NCBI RefSeq assembly: GCF_024707545.1 | Contig: NZ_CP062229.1 | Location: 6,677,501-6,741,500 of the forward strand | Origin: Mesorhizobium onobrychidis | GTDB lineage: Bacteria; Pseudomonadota; Alphaproteobacteria; Rhizobiales; Rhizobiaceae | Reading direction: 5' to 3' | Length of the DNA: 64,000 bases | Shown: in pieces, positions 9,630-19,681 of the stretch | How the letters are laid out: the number at the start of each line of letters is the position of its first letter | Position numbering within the stretch: the first letter of the stretch is position 1 | Position numbers and translations under genes: made by a program | The notes under the pieces: generated by a model | What the model saw: the letters and a program-made list of their open reading frames with translations, nothing else | Told to the model about the DNA's origin: nothing | Database searches by the model: none

Positions 9630-11509
9630 TCAACTCCTTGGCCGCCGCCAAGTGTTCAAGCTACTTCTGCGTGGGAAAGGGGTATTCTTCATGCAATCGA
9701 TGGAAATAGCGGCCTTTCCGTTATCCAAAGCCTTGGCCAGTCTCTGTGACTCGGACAACATCACCTTGACAGTTTTGTCGTGCTCTTCGCGCATTTGCAC
9801 AGGGGTGAGTAGGTCGCGTCGACGAGGATCATCCAGTGCGGCAAGACAGGCCTGCATCTCGGTGGCCTGCGTTTGCAGGCGCTCGACTACGGTGCCGACG
9901 GCGTGTTCGGCGTCCTCTGGCTTCATCTGGCGCGCTTCCGGACCAGCTTGATCGAACTGCAAAAGTTCGTCCGCCAGTGTGAGTGTTTGCTTCAGGGCCT
10001 CCATCGACATCGGGCTTTGCCAGATCTCCAAGTCTGCCGCCCAACTCGCATGCGCTTCATTCGGGCTCACGAGCTTCTTCGTGCCTAGATCCGAGCGCAC
10101 GAGAATCTTGGCTTCTGGCACAGAGTCGCTGACGCCCGCAACGGCTTGCGGTCCCGGCCGCCGCGTGGCCGGAGGCCTGGCGACGGCCGGCCCCTTGATG
10201 ATGGCTGGCGCGTTCGCCTGCAGCGCGAGGAAGTGCATGACCTCTTGCGCAATGATCCTGACGTCGTCCACGATCTGGCCCAAATGTTCCAATGGGAGGT
10301 CGGCACCTGCTTGGGGATCGTTTAGTTTGGTCCGAATGAGCTGCAACGCCGACGCAAATTCCGAAAGCCGCTCCATGACTCCTCCCAAAACAGCGCAGTG
10401 ATGTGCGTCGAGTGGGCGCCCATTGCTGCGCAGGACAGCGTCGCCCGTCGAGAGGAATGCCGGAAAAACGTCGCCAATAAAGGTTCCCAGCAGACGCACT
10501 TGCTCGTTCTCACCAATGACAATTTCCTTGACGGGTGCTTCGAACGTGCTCGCCTGCGGCTCAATCGTGACCTGCGCAAGAGCGATCCGAGATTGCAGAT
10601 GCATGAACTTGGTATTCAGTGCCCAGCCGGCGCGCAGCCGCAGCGCGGCCTGCTCCACCTGCCGCATCTCAGCCGTTGCACTTGGCAAGTTGGCAGTGGC
10701 GACGCAGACGGAGCGCATCATTTCGCAGCGGCGTGCCTTCTTTTGCCACCACTCCATGCAGGCCGCATAGTGCGTCGCCACGGTGGAAGCGGCTTGGCTC
10801 AGCTGGTCGCGTGTAGCGTTGCTTTGGAGCAGCATGAACACTTTAGCCGCACGGTTCCTATGCGCTTCCAGGGAGGAGATAGTGCTGGAGCCTTTTGCGT
10901 TGCATTTGTCCCCCACGCAAAGGGCATGATCGCGGAGTCGACGGGCCTGATTGTCGGACAGAATGCTACGCGCTACAGGCAAGGGCAGGCTCGCTCGGCA
11001 GCCCAGAACCGCCGAGGTTGCATCAACGACCCGATCGAGCAGATCTTGCTTCTTCTCCGAGTCCTGGGCCTGCCCGGCCGCATCACGGCAAGCTCGGAGT
11101 TCCTCAAGCAGGCCTTGCAATCGTCGCCTTGCTGCGGTGACATCTTCGTCGGTCACGGGAGTGGCACCGACCATACCCGAAACAGACACCTGGCTCGTGA
11201 CCGGCGCTGCGGCTCCACGCCCCGGCACTGAGCGAAAACGGCGCCGCCGCTCAGTACCTGAGCCTGGCGCCGAGGTTGCACGTAGCGCAGTATCCAGGAT
11301 CCGGGGTGTAGCAGCCGGGCCAGCGAAGAGCTGTCGCCAAGGGGATCGTCCGAACAGCGTGCATTGGGAACGGATGACGTCGTTCTGTCGAGGCACAGAA
11401 CGCATCCGGTGGGCTCCCCACGGATGCCACCTGATTCCCAGCGTGAACTGCTCAATCCGGCTCCAGCATTGCCAATGCGCGATCTCCCAGTTCGGCCACG
11501 GCCCGTCAT
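9630..11509 (-). pseudogene. Candidate type III effector-like protein, copy 2 (frameshifted both ends)
   Basis: Paralogue of 776-3107 with the same order of blocks: basic Ser-rich start (MTGRGRTGRSRIG), helical middle (ANLPSATAEMRQVEQAALRL, HLQSRIALAQ, GRPLDAHHCAVLGGVMERLS) and a C-terminal region with VRSDLGTKKLVSPNEAHAS. A frameshift near 11410 separates the natural start (ATG 11509, after GGAGATTGAAT) from the long open part that begins at 11405. A one-base loss near 9682 puts the C-terminus out of frame, so reading stops at 9630, and the last ~100 residues present in copy 1 are absent beyond 9620. At the site where copy 1 is frameshifted (1604), copy 2 is intact. Function is unknown; effector status is inferred from context. 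Confidence 0.6.
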
Positions 11510-11852
11510 ATTCAATCTCCAGGTCGGCAATAGGCTGTCATGATGTTGAGGGCTGATGTCGCTCAGCCCAATGCCTCAGGGCTTTCACCCAAAACTTGGT
11601 GCGTTGCTCTGAAATTTGCTGAGCTAGGAGCGGCTTGGTCGCACACCGCCTTCACAGGCACTGTTGCTCGCCGTTACGCCGAAGATGGGCTGCCACTGGA
11701 ACCTGCACCGGCTAGGTGCATCCGGCCGAACGAACGGTCCGCAAATCCCTTCCGATGTCTTTGCTGTACGGCTACCAACTGATTAGTTTCGTCAGCTTCA
11801 CCAATGGGGCTGCGGCGCGGCGTACATTGCGGCCGCGTTAGACGGCCCATGC
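11510..11852. other. Upstream region of effector-like copy 2; no gene seen
   Basis: The part next to copy 2 shares blocks with the upstream region of copy 1, such as GGCTGATGTCGCT and GGCTTTCA, so the promoter was duplicated together with the gene. No clear tts box was found in either upstream region. The remainder holds no recognisable gene. Confidence 0.5.
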
Positions 11853-13448
11853 CTAATTGATCCAACCAGAGCCGAGGTCAGAACAGGTCGCCCGCACCGT
11901 GACCCGGCTTTTGTCCAGCTCCTGAACGAAGTGCGCCGACCAATCGTGGATGGTATATGCTTCAAGTTTATCCATCATCGCCCGCCAGCGTTGGACGCGC
12001 TCTTCGCGCGGCATATTGGCCGCTTTGGAAATTGCGGCAGCGATCTCGTCAGGGCGGGTCGGATCCACCAGCAGCGCTTCATTTTGATCAAAGTCTTCGG
12101 CCGCGCCTGCAAACTTCGATAGGACCAAAACGCCGGGATCGTTCGGATCTTGCGCCGCGACATATTCTTTCGCTACCAGATTCATGCCGTCACGCAGTGG
12201 CGTCACCACGCCAACCCGAGCAGCGCGGTAAAGACCTGCCAATTGAGCCTGGGTGAAAGGACTATTCTCATAGAGGACGGGCCTCCACTCGTTCGTGCCA
12301 TGCTTGTCATTGACACGTTCTACCAGGCTCTCAACGTCGCGCTTATAAATTTTATACGCTTCGATTTCGGTTCGCGAGGGGTTGGCGATCTGCAGCAGCA
12401 CTATGCTGCGCGGCTCGGCTGCCAAGACCTGATCGAAGGCTTTAATCCGTTCGTCAATACCTTTGGTGTAGTCGAGCCGGTCGACCCCGATTGCAAGCTT
12501 CGCGCCGTTGAGTTTCTTCTGCAACGAGGAGATATAGGGATCCGGTTTCGCAAGCGACTCCGAAGCATTCCGTGCGAACTGTTTGGGATCGATACCGATC
12601 GGAAATGTCTGGCAACGCGTGTGCCCGCGCGCCGAGATCACTACACCGTGCTCGATTTCCAGCCCTAGATGGGTACGGAGGCAGGCGCGGAAGTTGTTCA
12701 GGTCCCAGTTGGTCTGGAAGCCGAGCAGATCGTAGGCGAGCATCGATTGCATGAGCTCACCATGGTTGGGCACCTGCTCGATCATGTCGGGTGCTGGCCA
12801 TGGTGTATGCAGGAAAAAGCCGATCGGCTTGTCGACGCCGAGATTTTGCAGACCAGCTCCAAGTGGTAGAAAGTGATAATCATGGACCCAGATTGCATCC
12901 CGATCCCTGAACTGGAATGCGGCTCCCGCCACGAACTTGTTGATCTCCTGGTAGCTTTTATAGTGATTTGCGGAGGCGGCCATCCGGTCAGGCAGCGAGT
13001 GCAACGCCGGCCACAATATCGAATTCGCGAAACCTTCGTAGTACCCTGAATAGTGCTCGCGCGGCAGATCGAGCTTCGCCACTTGGCCCTCGCCGTGCTG
13101 CCCGATGTCCAAGGGCTCGCTGCCGTCGCCTAACTTGCCCGAGGAGCCCATCCAGACCGCGCCAGAGCGTTCCACCACAGGCTCGAGGGCCGCAGCAAGC
13201 CCGCCCGTCTTCGGTTGAAGCGGGCCGAATGTCGCAACGCGGTTTGAGATGACGACAAGTTTTGGCTGCCGGGCTGCCGTGCCGAGGTGATGCTCCAGCT
13301 CAGGAGTGGCTGAACCTACAAGTGATCCCTGCTGTGCTGCCTCGCGCAGGTGCTGATCAAAGTCTGCTTGCTGGGTTGCTTGCTGAGTGGCGAATGACGT
13401 TCCGGGGTAACCTGCGGCTCTCTCACGGCCAGCGATATTGATATCCAT
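11853..13448 (-). CDS. otsA: Trehalose-6-phosphate synthase with N-terminal extension; candidate type III effector
   Basis: Complete GT20 glycosyltransferase that makes trehalose-6-phosphate from UDP-glucose and glucose-6-phosphate. Family blocks in order: VVISNRVA with TGGLAAAL (phosphate/UDP loop), WMGSSGK, VHDYHFLPLGAGL, FFLHTPWPAPD, GVDRLDYTKGIDERIKAF and TPLRDGMNLVAKEYVAAQ. The start at 13448 (MDINIAGRER) is chosen because GGAGG lies nine bases before it. The conserved enzyme begins only at residue 63. The first 62 residues are rich in Gln, Ala, Ser and Thr (ATQQATQQADF), lack a signal peptide, and are an addition to usual OtsA proteins. A tts box lies 41 bases upstream. Together these suggest a TtsI-regulated and possibly secreted enzyme, comparable to the Ralstonia effector RipTPS. 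Enzyme identity is sure; secretion is inferred. Confidence 0.93.
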   Translation of the reverse strand: MDINIAGRERAAGYPGTSFATQQATQQADFDQHLREAAQQGSLVGSATPELEHHLGTAARQPKLVVISNRVATFGPLQPKTGGLAAALEPVVERSGAVWMGSSGKLGDGSEPLDIGQHGEGQVAKLDLPREHYSGYYEGFANSILWPALHSLPDRMAASANHYKSYQEINKFVAGAAFQFRDRDAIWVHDYHFLPLGAGLQNLGVDKPIGFFLHTPWPAPDMIEQVPNHGELMQSMLAYDLLGFQTNWDLNNFRACLRTHLGLEIEHGVVISARGHTRCQTFPIGIDPKQFARNASESLAKPDPYISSLQKKLNGAKLAIGVDRLDYTKGIDERIKAFDQVLAAEPRSIVLLQIANPSRTEIEAYKIYKRDVESLVERVNDKHGTNEWRPVLYENSPFTQAQLAGLYRAARVGVVTPLRDGMNLVAKEYVAAQDPNDPGVLVLSKFAGAAEDFDQNEALLVDPTRPDEIAAAISKAANMPREERVQRWRAMMDKLEAYTIHDWSAHFVQELDKSRVTVRATCSDLGSGWIN

Positions 13449-13489
13449 CCGCCTCAACCTCCGATCGCAACCAACTATCGATTGCTCAT

Positions 13490-13520
13490 CTTAGGAGGTC
13501 TCAGCTGTCGAGAAGCTGAC
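13490..13520 (-). promoter_or_regulatory. tts box upstream of otsA
   Basis: On the minus strand GTCAGCTTCTCGACAGCT followed by GAGACCTCCTAAG matches the left half of the tts box almost perfectly and the right half less well. It ends 41 bases before the otsA ATG, similar to the 55 bases between the nopC box and its gene. The left half is nearly identical to the box at 42850-42882 (one A-to-C change). Confidence 0.75.
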
Positions 13521-13522
13521 GA

Positions 13523-14772
13523 GCCGAAGAGACAGTCACGGCCACGTTGCTGGCGTGTAAAGGGTTGTCTTTAGGGGCAGCCTCCTTGCCCGGCAGGCAA
13601 ACGGTGCTTGAAACGCTGATCGCTCCGACGGGCTGTATCGCGAGCGGCGCTGTTTGAGCATCAGCGTGAGCGGCTCGCCCCATTGCGAGCTGGCGTCGCA
13701 GTCCAGGTCCCTGCCCTCGCCTGATGCTGGCCCGAGATGCGTTTTCGCCTGACGGCCGACGCCCACATCAAATCATTGTTGGTATGCAGGTCTTTGGCAC
13801 GCTGTGCAATTTGGGGGAACATGTATCTATCAATGAAGCGGATCAGCTCGCTTCTGATGCCGCCATTTGCTTGTCAGGCGTCGCACCTGATTTCTTTCAG
13901 AAGAGATGCAGGGTGGTTCGATCCGGCACTGACCCTTGAGCGGGGGGGCTGGTTTGAGCCGGTGCCGGATCGAACCGTCTCAGGGCAACGCCGGCTATCT
14001 CGTGGAAGATTGGGACAACGCCGCGGCTAAACGGTGGCGATAATGTGTCACTGATTCACCAATTCCAACACGCACTTCGCAAAAGTGACTAGACGTTTCG
14101 GAAACGGCGCAGTGCAGCTGGCTTTGGCCAGAGCTCTTCAGTTCGGCCACGAAAACGCGAACCTTGGCTGTGGGACTGACCGATCACTGCGGTCGGGTGG
14201 AAGATAGGGAACACTCGCAATTGATTCCGCAGATCGACGGGCGACACACACCACCGTGACCAGCAGGTGCGGCTCGACTCGCGCGAAATCGACCAGATCC
14301 TCAGGAAGGACTCACACTGGCAGCCACTGAGTGGCGCGATCATCTTGCCGGTTGCCTTAGCTACCTGAGCGACGCGGATCAACGCCACACTTGGCTGCTC
14401 AGGCAAAACGCCGTGGCACCATCGCCCCTGTCGCGTCGGACCCAGGTCCTCACAGGCATACTGCGTTCTGGGGCAACGAGATGCTCCTCGAAAGTCGACC
14501 AGAACTCCTGAATGCTGAGACGATCGCAAGCGTGGGGTCAATGGTGGGCCTGTATTATATCCTCATCGGACCAGCCGCCCATCTTAGCCGATGGCCGGCT
14601 TGCAACAGATCCTTCAAAGAAAATCGCGGACTCTTAGCACTCCAATCCGCTGGGAATGGTTATCCTTTCATCTGACCCCAGTGGGTCGAGACCGTGGCGC
14701 CGTGTACCGAGCCAAAAACCAAGCGGTCGAGCGGACAAGAAAATTGCCTCTGAAAGTCCTGGAGGACGCCAA
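13523..14772. other. No convincing gene
   Basis: Short open frames on both strands (13536-13766 minus, 13724-13939 plus, 14089-14541 minus, 14391-14675 plus) have no recognised domains. The mixed frames look like decayed mobile DNA. The last bases carry the ribosome site GGAGG of the arsR fragment. Confidence 0.45.
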
Positions 14773-15075
14773 ATGGACGGAATCAATAGGACGACCACCC
14801 AACCGATGATGAAACTGGTCAGGAGCCTAAGGGCGGCGGCTCATCTTGATCGGCTTCGGATCCTGGGACTTTGCGCGAATGCGGACCTAACCGTCTGCGA
14901 ACTGGCAGAAGTTCTGGCTCTGCCCCGCGGCCACGTTATGGGACATGTCCGTCAGCTCGCCAGAGCCGGCTTTCTTCTCGGCAACGAACAACGTCCGCAG
15001 TCCTCGTACCGCCTCGAAGTCAGGCAAAGCCTATGCCGAGCGCTTATCGCAAGCAGGTATCATTGCGAATTTTAA
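14773..15075 (+). pseudogene. ArsR-family regulator, 3' truncated and fused out of frame to glyA
   Basis: Starts at ATG 14773 after GGAGG. Residues 13-75 are a winged helix-turn-helix of the ArsR type (LRAAAHLDRLRILGLC, LTVCELAEVLALPRGHVMGH, LARAGFLLGNE). At about 14990-15010 the sequence switches to the glycine hydroxymethyltransferase remnant, read in the wrong frame, and stops at 15075. In many alphaproteobacteria ArsR-type proteins accompany methyl-cycle genes, which fits metK and adenosine kinase downstream. The domain is complete enough to bind DNA, but the protein has lost its natural C-terminus. Confidence 0.65.
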
Positions 15076-15301
15076 TATGGTGCCGGGCGACCGGCGGCAT
15101 CCGGCGCTCACAAGCGGCATCCGCCTAGGTACACCAGCGGTGACGTCCATGGGCATGCGCGAGACGGAAATGATGCAGATTGCCGCTTTCATCGACCTGG
15201 TTTGCCGCCAGCCCGATGATCCGGGTGTCCATGCCTGCGTGCGGAGAGAAGTCGCCGACTTCTGCGCTGCGTTCGATGTGCCTGGCATCCCCGAGAGGTA
15301 A
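15012..15301 (+). pseudogene. glyA: Serine hydroxymethyltransferase (GlyA) C-terminal fragment
   Basis: In the frame ending with TAA at 15299-15301 the sequence SGKAYAERLSQAGIIANFNM, later TSGIRLGTPAVTSMGM and an acidic helical end, is the C-terminal ~95 residues of glycine/serine hydroxymethyltransferase. TSGIRLGTPA is the family's signature near the end. The N-terminal three quarters, including the pyridoxal-phosphate lysine, are missing; the fragment abuts the arsR gene. The full enzyme would convert serine to glycine and load tetrahydrofolate with one-carbon units that feed methionine and SAM synthesis. Confidence 0.8.
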
Positions 15302-15352
15302 GACGGCCAATGCAAGTGTCACACCCAACTCCAAATTAAACGAGGGCATTTT

Positions 15353-16528
15353 ATGACCAGGCAATTCGTGTTCTCTTCCGAATCCGTCGGCGCGGGACAT
15401 CCCGACAAGATGGCCGACAATATCTCAGATGCCGTCCTCGATGCGATCCTTTGTAAGGATCCTGAGGCTCGTGTCGCCTGTGAAGCGTTGGTGAAGGCAG
15501 GGATCGTCGTTCTGGCTGGCGAGATCACCAGCCATGCGCAGATCGATTACAGCCAAGTTGCCCGAGACACCATTTTGGACATTGGATATGACGACGACGC
15601 CATCGGCTTTGACGGTCGGCGTTGCGCCGTGGTCCTGGCCCTAACCGAGCAGTCGCCGGACATCAGCCAGGGCGTTGACGAGGGACGAGGGCAGGATCTC
15701 GAGCAGGGAGCGGGCGATCAAGGCCTCATGTTCGGGTACGCATGCAATGAGACCGAAACCTTGATGCCGCTGCCAATCCAACTCGCTCACGATTTGACAA
15801 AAAGACAGGCAGAGGTGCGGAAAACGGGGCGGCTTAGCTGGCTGCGCCCGGATGTGAAGTCTCAAGTATCCGTCCGCTATGAAGGTCAGCGCCCCGTGGC
15901 ACTTGATACCATAGTCCTGTCAACGCAGCATGACGAGGAGGTCTCACAAGCCACGGTCCGCGAAGGCGTGATTGAGGAGATCATAAGGCCAGTCTTGCCC
16001 CCCGACTTCGATACGACGGGGATAAGATTCCTGGTCAATCCAACAGGCCGGTTCGTGGTCGGTGGGCCGCGCGGCGACTGCGGGCTCACCGGTCGCAAGA
16101 TCATCGTTGATTCCTACGGTGGGATGGGGCGTCACGGTGGCGGCGCCTTTTCGGGCAAGGACCCGTCCAAGGTTGATCGCTCGGCCGCCTATGCGGCGCG
16201 GTACGTCGCAAAAAATGTCGTTTCCAGCGGCCTTGCGGAGGTCTGCGAGGTTCAGCTTGCCTACGCGATCGGTGTGGCCGCGCCGGTGTCTATCCTGGTC
16301 AATACCTTCGGAACCGCAAAGATCGACGAAAAAAGGATCGAGCGCGCTGTTCTTGATCTTTTCGATCTCCGACCAAAAGGCATCATCAAAATGCTTGATC
16401 TCCTACGCCCAATATACCGCAAGACCGCGACATACGGACACTTCGGCCGCGAAGAGCCGGAGTTCACCTGGGAAAGGACGGACAGAGCAAACGACCTGCT
16501 GCGTGAGGCAGGACCGGCAGCTGCGTGA
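15353..16528 (+). CDS. metK: S-adenosylmethionine synthetase
   Basis: Complete 391-residue enzyme making SAM from methionine and ATP in the cytoplasm. Signature blocks: [14 protein letters not shown] (ATP-binding His-Pro-Asp), [35 protein letters not shown] and the glycine-rich [20 protein letters not shown]. All these motifs are present and the length is normal. It follows the arsR and glyA fragments and precedes adenosine kinase, so the cluster covers synthesis of SAM and removal of its by-product. It is probably an extra copy on the island besides a housekeeping metK elsewhere (inference). Confidence 0.96.
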   Translation: MTRQFVFSSESVGAGHPDKMADNISDAVLDAILCKDPEARVACEALVKAGIVVLAGEITSHAQIDYSQVARDTILDIGYDDDAIGFDGRRCAVVLALTEQSPDISQGVDEGRGQDLEQGAGDQGLMFGYACNETETLMPLPIQLAHDLTKRQAEVRKTGRLSWLRPDVKSQVSVRYEGQRPVALDTIVLSTQHDEEVSQATVREGVIEEIIRPVLPPDFDTTGIRFLVNPTGRFVVGGPRGDCGLTGRKIIVDSYGGMGRHGGGAFSGKDPSKVDRSAAYAARYVAKNVVSSGLAEVCEVQLAYAIGVAAPVSILVNTFGTAKIDEKRIERAVLDLFDLRPKGIIKMLDLLRPIYRKTATYGHFGREEPEFTWERTDRANDLLREAGPAAA

Positions 16529-16567
16529 TGCGCGGATGTTGGGTCAGCGGCATACGGCAGCCTTCGC

Positions 16568-16616
16568 CAAAAAAACCGCCCGCGGCCGGCATGCCAGAAA
16601 GCCGGTGGTTTTTCGC
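16568..16616 (+). terminator. Possible terminator or attenuator between metK and adenosine kinase
   Basis: Outer arms AAAAAACCGCC and GGTGGTTTTT enclose a GC-rich section with CCGGC/GCCGG pairing, followed by a T run. It could end metK transcription. Related sequence also precedes the second adenosine kinase copy (43501-43566, minus strand). Confidence 0.45.
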
Positions 16617-16629
16617 GGAGACATGATTG

Positions 16630-17643
16630 ATGCCGAACTATGACGTGCTTTGTATCGGCAATGCCATTGTCGACATCATTGCCCAGTGCGACGAGGCATT
16701 CCTTGAGACGAACGGCATCATCAAGGGCGCGATGAACCTGATCGACACGAGGCGCGCCGAGCTGCTCTACAGCCGCATGGGCCCGGCCATCGAAGCCTCC
16801 GGCGGCAGCGCCGGCAACACGGCGGCGGGTGTCGCCAGCTTCGGCGGCCGCGCCGCCTTCTTCGGCAAGGTCTCGAATGACGCGCTCGGCGAAATCTACG
16901 CCCATGACATGCACGCCCAGGGCGTGGCCTTCGACACCAGGCCGCTCAATGGCGAACCGCCGACGGCGCGCTCGATGATCTTCGTCACGCCGGACGGCGA
17001 GCGCTCGATGAACACCTATCTCGGCGCTTGCGTCGAGCTCGGTCCGGAGGATGTCGAGGCGGACAAGGCGTCGGGCGCCGCCGTCACCTATTTCGAGGGC
17101 TATCTGTGGGACCCGCCGCGCGCCAAGGAAGCGTTCCGGCAGACGGCGAAGCTCGCCCACGCAGCCGGGCGCGAAGTGTCGATGACATTGTCGGATTCGT
17201 TCTGCGTCGACCGCTACCGCGAGGAGTTTCTGGAGCTGATGCGCTCGGGCACCGTCGATATCGTCTTTGCCAACAGCCACGAGATCAAGTCGCTGTACCA
17301 GACCGCCTCCTTCGACGAGGCGCTGGCCCAGATCCGCAAGGATTGCAAGATCGCCGCCGTCACCCGCTCCGAAAAGGGCTCGGTGATCGTGCGCGGCGAC
17401 GAGACCGTCACCATCAATGCGACCAAAATCCGCGAGCTGGTCGACACCACCGGCGCCGGCGACCTCTATGCCGCCGGTTTCCTCTACGGCTACACACAAG
17501 GCCGCAGCCTGAAGCATTGCGGCGATCTCGGCTCGCTGGCGGCCGGGCTGGTGATCCAGCAGATCGGCCCAAGGCCGCGGCAGAATTTACGCCACGAGGC
17601 TGAACAGGCAGGGTTGATCCATTCCGGGTACTCAAAAGACTAG
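16630..17643 (+). CDS. Adenosine kinase (PfkB family)
   Basis: Complete 337-residue PfkB-type sugar kinase of the rhizobial adenosine kinase group, which phosphorylates adenosine to AMP and so removes the adenosine released from S-adenosylhomocysteine. Motifs: LCIGNAIVDI at the start, GGSAGNTAAGVASFGG (PfkB signature 1), NSHEIKSL and DTTGAGDLYAAGFLYG (signature 2 with the catalytic Asp). The start at 16630 is preferred over the TTG just before it, because GGAG lies at a usable distance. A deleted second copy lies at 43072-43500. The substrate is inferred from similarity and from metK next door; ribokinase-type activity on another nucleoside is possible. Confidence 0.88.
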   Translation: MPNYDVLCIGNAIVDIIAQCDEAFLETNGIIKGAMNLIDTRRAELLYSRMGPAIEASGGSAGNTAAGVASFGGRAAFFGKVSNDALGEIYAHDMHAQGVAFDTRPLNGEPPTARSMIFVTPDGERSMNTYLGACVELGPEDVEADKASGAAVTYFEGYLWDPPRAKEAFRQTAKLAHAAGREVSMTLSDSFCVDRYREEFLELMRSGTVDIVFANSHEIKSLYQTASFDEALAQIRKDCKIAAVTRSEKGSVIVRGDETVTINATKIRELVDTTGAGDLYAAGFLYGYTQGRSLKHCGDLGSLAAGLVIQQIGPRPRQNLRHEAEQAGLIHSGYSKD

Positions 17644-17718
17644 TAGCTGACTTCCCGTTGTGCAGGGCACGCAAGGGAGCGCGAGAAGGCAATTACTCAC
17701 GGATATAGGGAGGCTCTG

Positions 17719-18760
17719 ATGTCGAACATGATGAAGGCGCTGGTCAAGGCCAAGGCCGAGCCGGGCATCTGGATGGAAGAAGTGCCGGTGCCGGAAATGG
17801 GCCCGAACGACGTTCTGATCAAGATCAAGAAGACCGCGATCTGCGGTACCGACGTCCACATCTACAATTGGGACCAGTGGGCGCAGAAGACCGTGCCGGT
17901 GCCGATGGTGACCGGCCACGAATTCGTCGGCACAGTCGCCGACTTCGGCGCGGCGGTCACCGAATACAAGATCGGCCAGCGTGTTTCGGGCGAAGGCCAC
18001 ATCGTCTGCGGCCATTGCCGCAATTGCCGGGCGGGCAGGGGGCATCTGTGCCGCAACACGCTCGGCGTCGGCGTCAACCGGCCAGGCGCCTTCGGTGAAT
18101 ATCTGGCGATCCCGCAGCACAACGTCGTGCCGATCCCCGACGATGTGCCCGACGAGATCGCCGCAATCTTCGATCCCCTGGGCAATGCGGTCCACACCGC
18201 ACTGTCCTTTGATCTGGTCGGCGAGGACGTGCTGGTCACCGGCGCCGGGCCGATCGGCATCATGGGTGCGCTGGTGGCGCAGTGCGTCGGCGCGCGAAAG
18301 GTGGTCATCACCGACATCAACCCGGTGCGGCTGGCGCTGGCGAAAAAACTCGGCGTCCAGCATGTGGTCGACGCGTCGAAGGAAAAGCTGCGCGATATCA
18401 TGCCGGCGCTCGGCATGACCGAAGGTTTTGACGTCGGCCTCGAAATGTCGGGTGCGGCACCCGCCTTCCGCGACATGATCGACACCATGAACAATGGCGG
18501 CAAGATCGCCATTTTGGGCATCGCGCCGACCGGCTTCGAGATCGCTGGAACAAGGTCATCTTCAAGATGCTGCATCTCAAGGGCATTTACGGCCGCGAAA
18601 TGTTCGAGACCTGGTACAAGATGATCGCGCTGGTGCAGGGCCCGCTCGATGTCAGTGGGTTGATCACGCACCGCATCGGCGTGGACGACTATATTTCCGG
18701 CTTCGAGGCGATGAAGAGCGGCAATTCCGGCAAGGTAGTGATGGGCTGGGAGGTGTTGGC
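17719..18760 (+). pseudogene. tdh: L-threonine 3-dehydrogenase, frameshifted and lacking natural end
   Basis: Zinc-dependent medium-chain dehydrogenase that oxidises threonine to 2-amino-3-ketobutyrate. The start follows GGGAGGCTCTG. Seen: the catalytic-zinc region [16 protein letters not shown] and GHEFVG, the structural zinc cysteines [15 protein letters not shown], and the NAD fold [16 protein letters not shown]. After FEI at about 18544 one base is missing. Reading continues as [20 protein letters not shown] in the next frame and reaches GKVVMGWE near 18750, where the family normally ends, but no stop follows and the frame runs into unrelated sequence to 18995. The unshifted product stops at 18624 with 301 residues. 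No kbl gene (the next pathway step) is adjacent. Confidence 0.85.
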
Positions 18761-19351
18761 TGGGTGCCGTTTCCTGAAACGTTGGAGGAACAGCACCCCT
18801 GTGGCCTTCCGGGCATCTCCCGACGAGGGGAAGCGCGGCTGGGCAGAGCTATGGCTAGCGCTTCGTGCGGCCCCAATCAAATTCGGCAACGTATCGCGGC
18901 CCAATCCGATGACGGCGCTGATGGGAATTCGCCAGTGGACGACAGAAAAGCCGGTCCAAGAAACGCTCACAGGCCCAGCGACTATTCTTTCCTGATCTTT
19001 TGTACGCGATGACCTACCCCGCTCCGAAGCCTGCCGCCAGATCGCGCTGGCCGTCGGCGATGAAGTGCCGGACCTTGAAAGAGCCGGCGCAGGATGATCC
19101 GGATCGACCAGGCCGCGATTAGTGACGGCTCCGCTGCGCAAGTCCGCCGATCGGCTTGGCTGTCGGACGCTTCCGGCTCACCTGAAGGGCGTGTACAGGA
19201 TGCGACCCAAATTCAAACGCAGTGTGCTATTCGGAATTCGCCGAGGTCATCGACGCGATCACCTATTTGCCCAAGATCTGCGATTGAGGTCGAGGTGTTG
19301 CCGCCGTCTCGGCCGGCAATATGGGATAGGTTATCTCCGGTAGCTTTCCGA
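18761..19351. other. No supported gene; possible coding debris
   Basis: The tail read through from tdh (to 18995) has no family. Around 19208-19287 one plus-strand frame reads PNSNAVCYSEFAEVIDAITY and then a stop, which looks like the end of a lost gene but was not identified. Confidence 0.4.
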
Positions 19352-19611
19352 TCAGCGAATTAACAAAGGCGACGAGCAGGTCGAGTTCGGTATCCGACCG
19401 TTTTCGCCACGCGGGGTCAGCACGTCGTCATCGAGCAGGACTTCGATGTCCTTCTCTTCCATGCCGGGGACCTCGGCGATGACGCGAAGCTCGTCGTCGA
19501 ACAACCTGTTCACCTCGCGATGAAGTTCTGGTCGCCGCCCCGATAGACGCTCGGGGCCTGACTGCCGTTGCGGCCCCAGGGAATGAGATCACATTCATGG
19601 TTTACCTCCAT
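19352..19611 (-). pseudogene. Hsp20 small heat-shock protein remnant
   Basis: From the ATG at 19611 the frame reads MEVNHECDLIPWGRNGSQAP and stops after about 30 residues. In another frame REVNRLFDD and VIAEVPGMEEKDIEVLLDDD follow, the N-terminal and early alpha-crystallin parts of an Hsp20 chaperone. The conserved middle and end are deleted and the frame runs to a stop at 19352. It is a different gene from the Hsp20 at 19682-20146 and cannot give a functional chaperone. Confidence 0.75.
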
Positions 19612-19681
19612 GTTCAGCAGACATGCTTCTGGAAGGCACCGACGACCGCCGGTGCCTTGCCTTTTCAGATATGCGCTTGCA

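Noticed and set aside
14041..14541. Possible transposase remnant
   Set aside because: No conserved transposase motif could be aligned in any frame, so it is listed only as unassigned sequence.
16261..17517. 418-codon open frame on the minus strand
   Set aside because: It is the antisense shadow of metK and the adenosine kinase gene, which have full family motifs on the plus strand.
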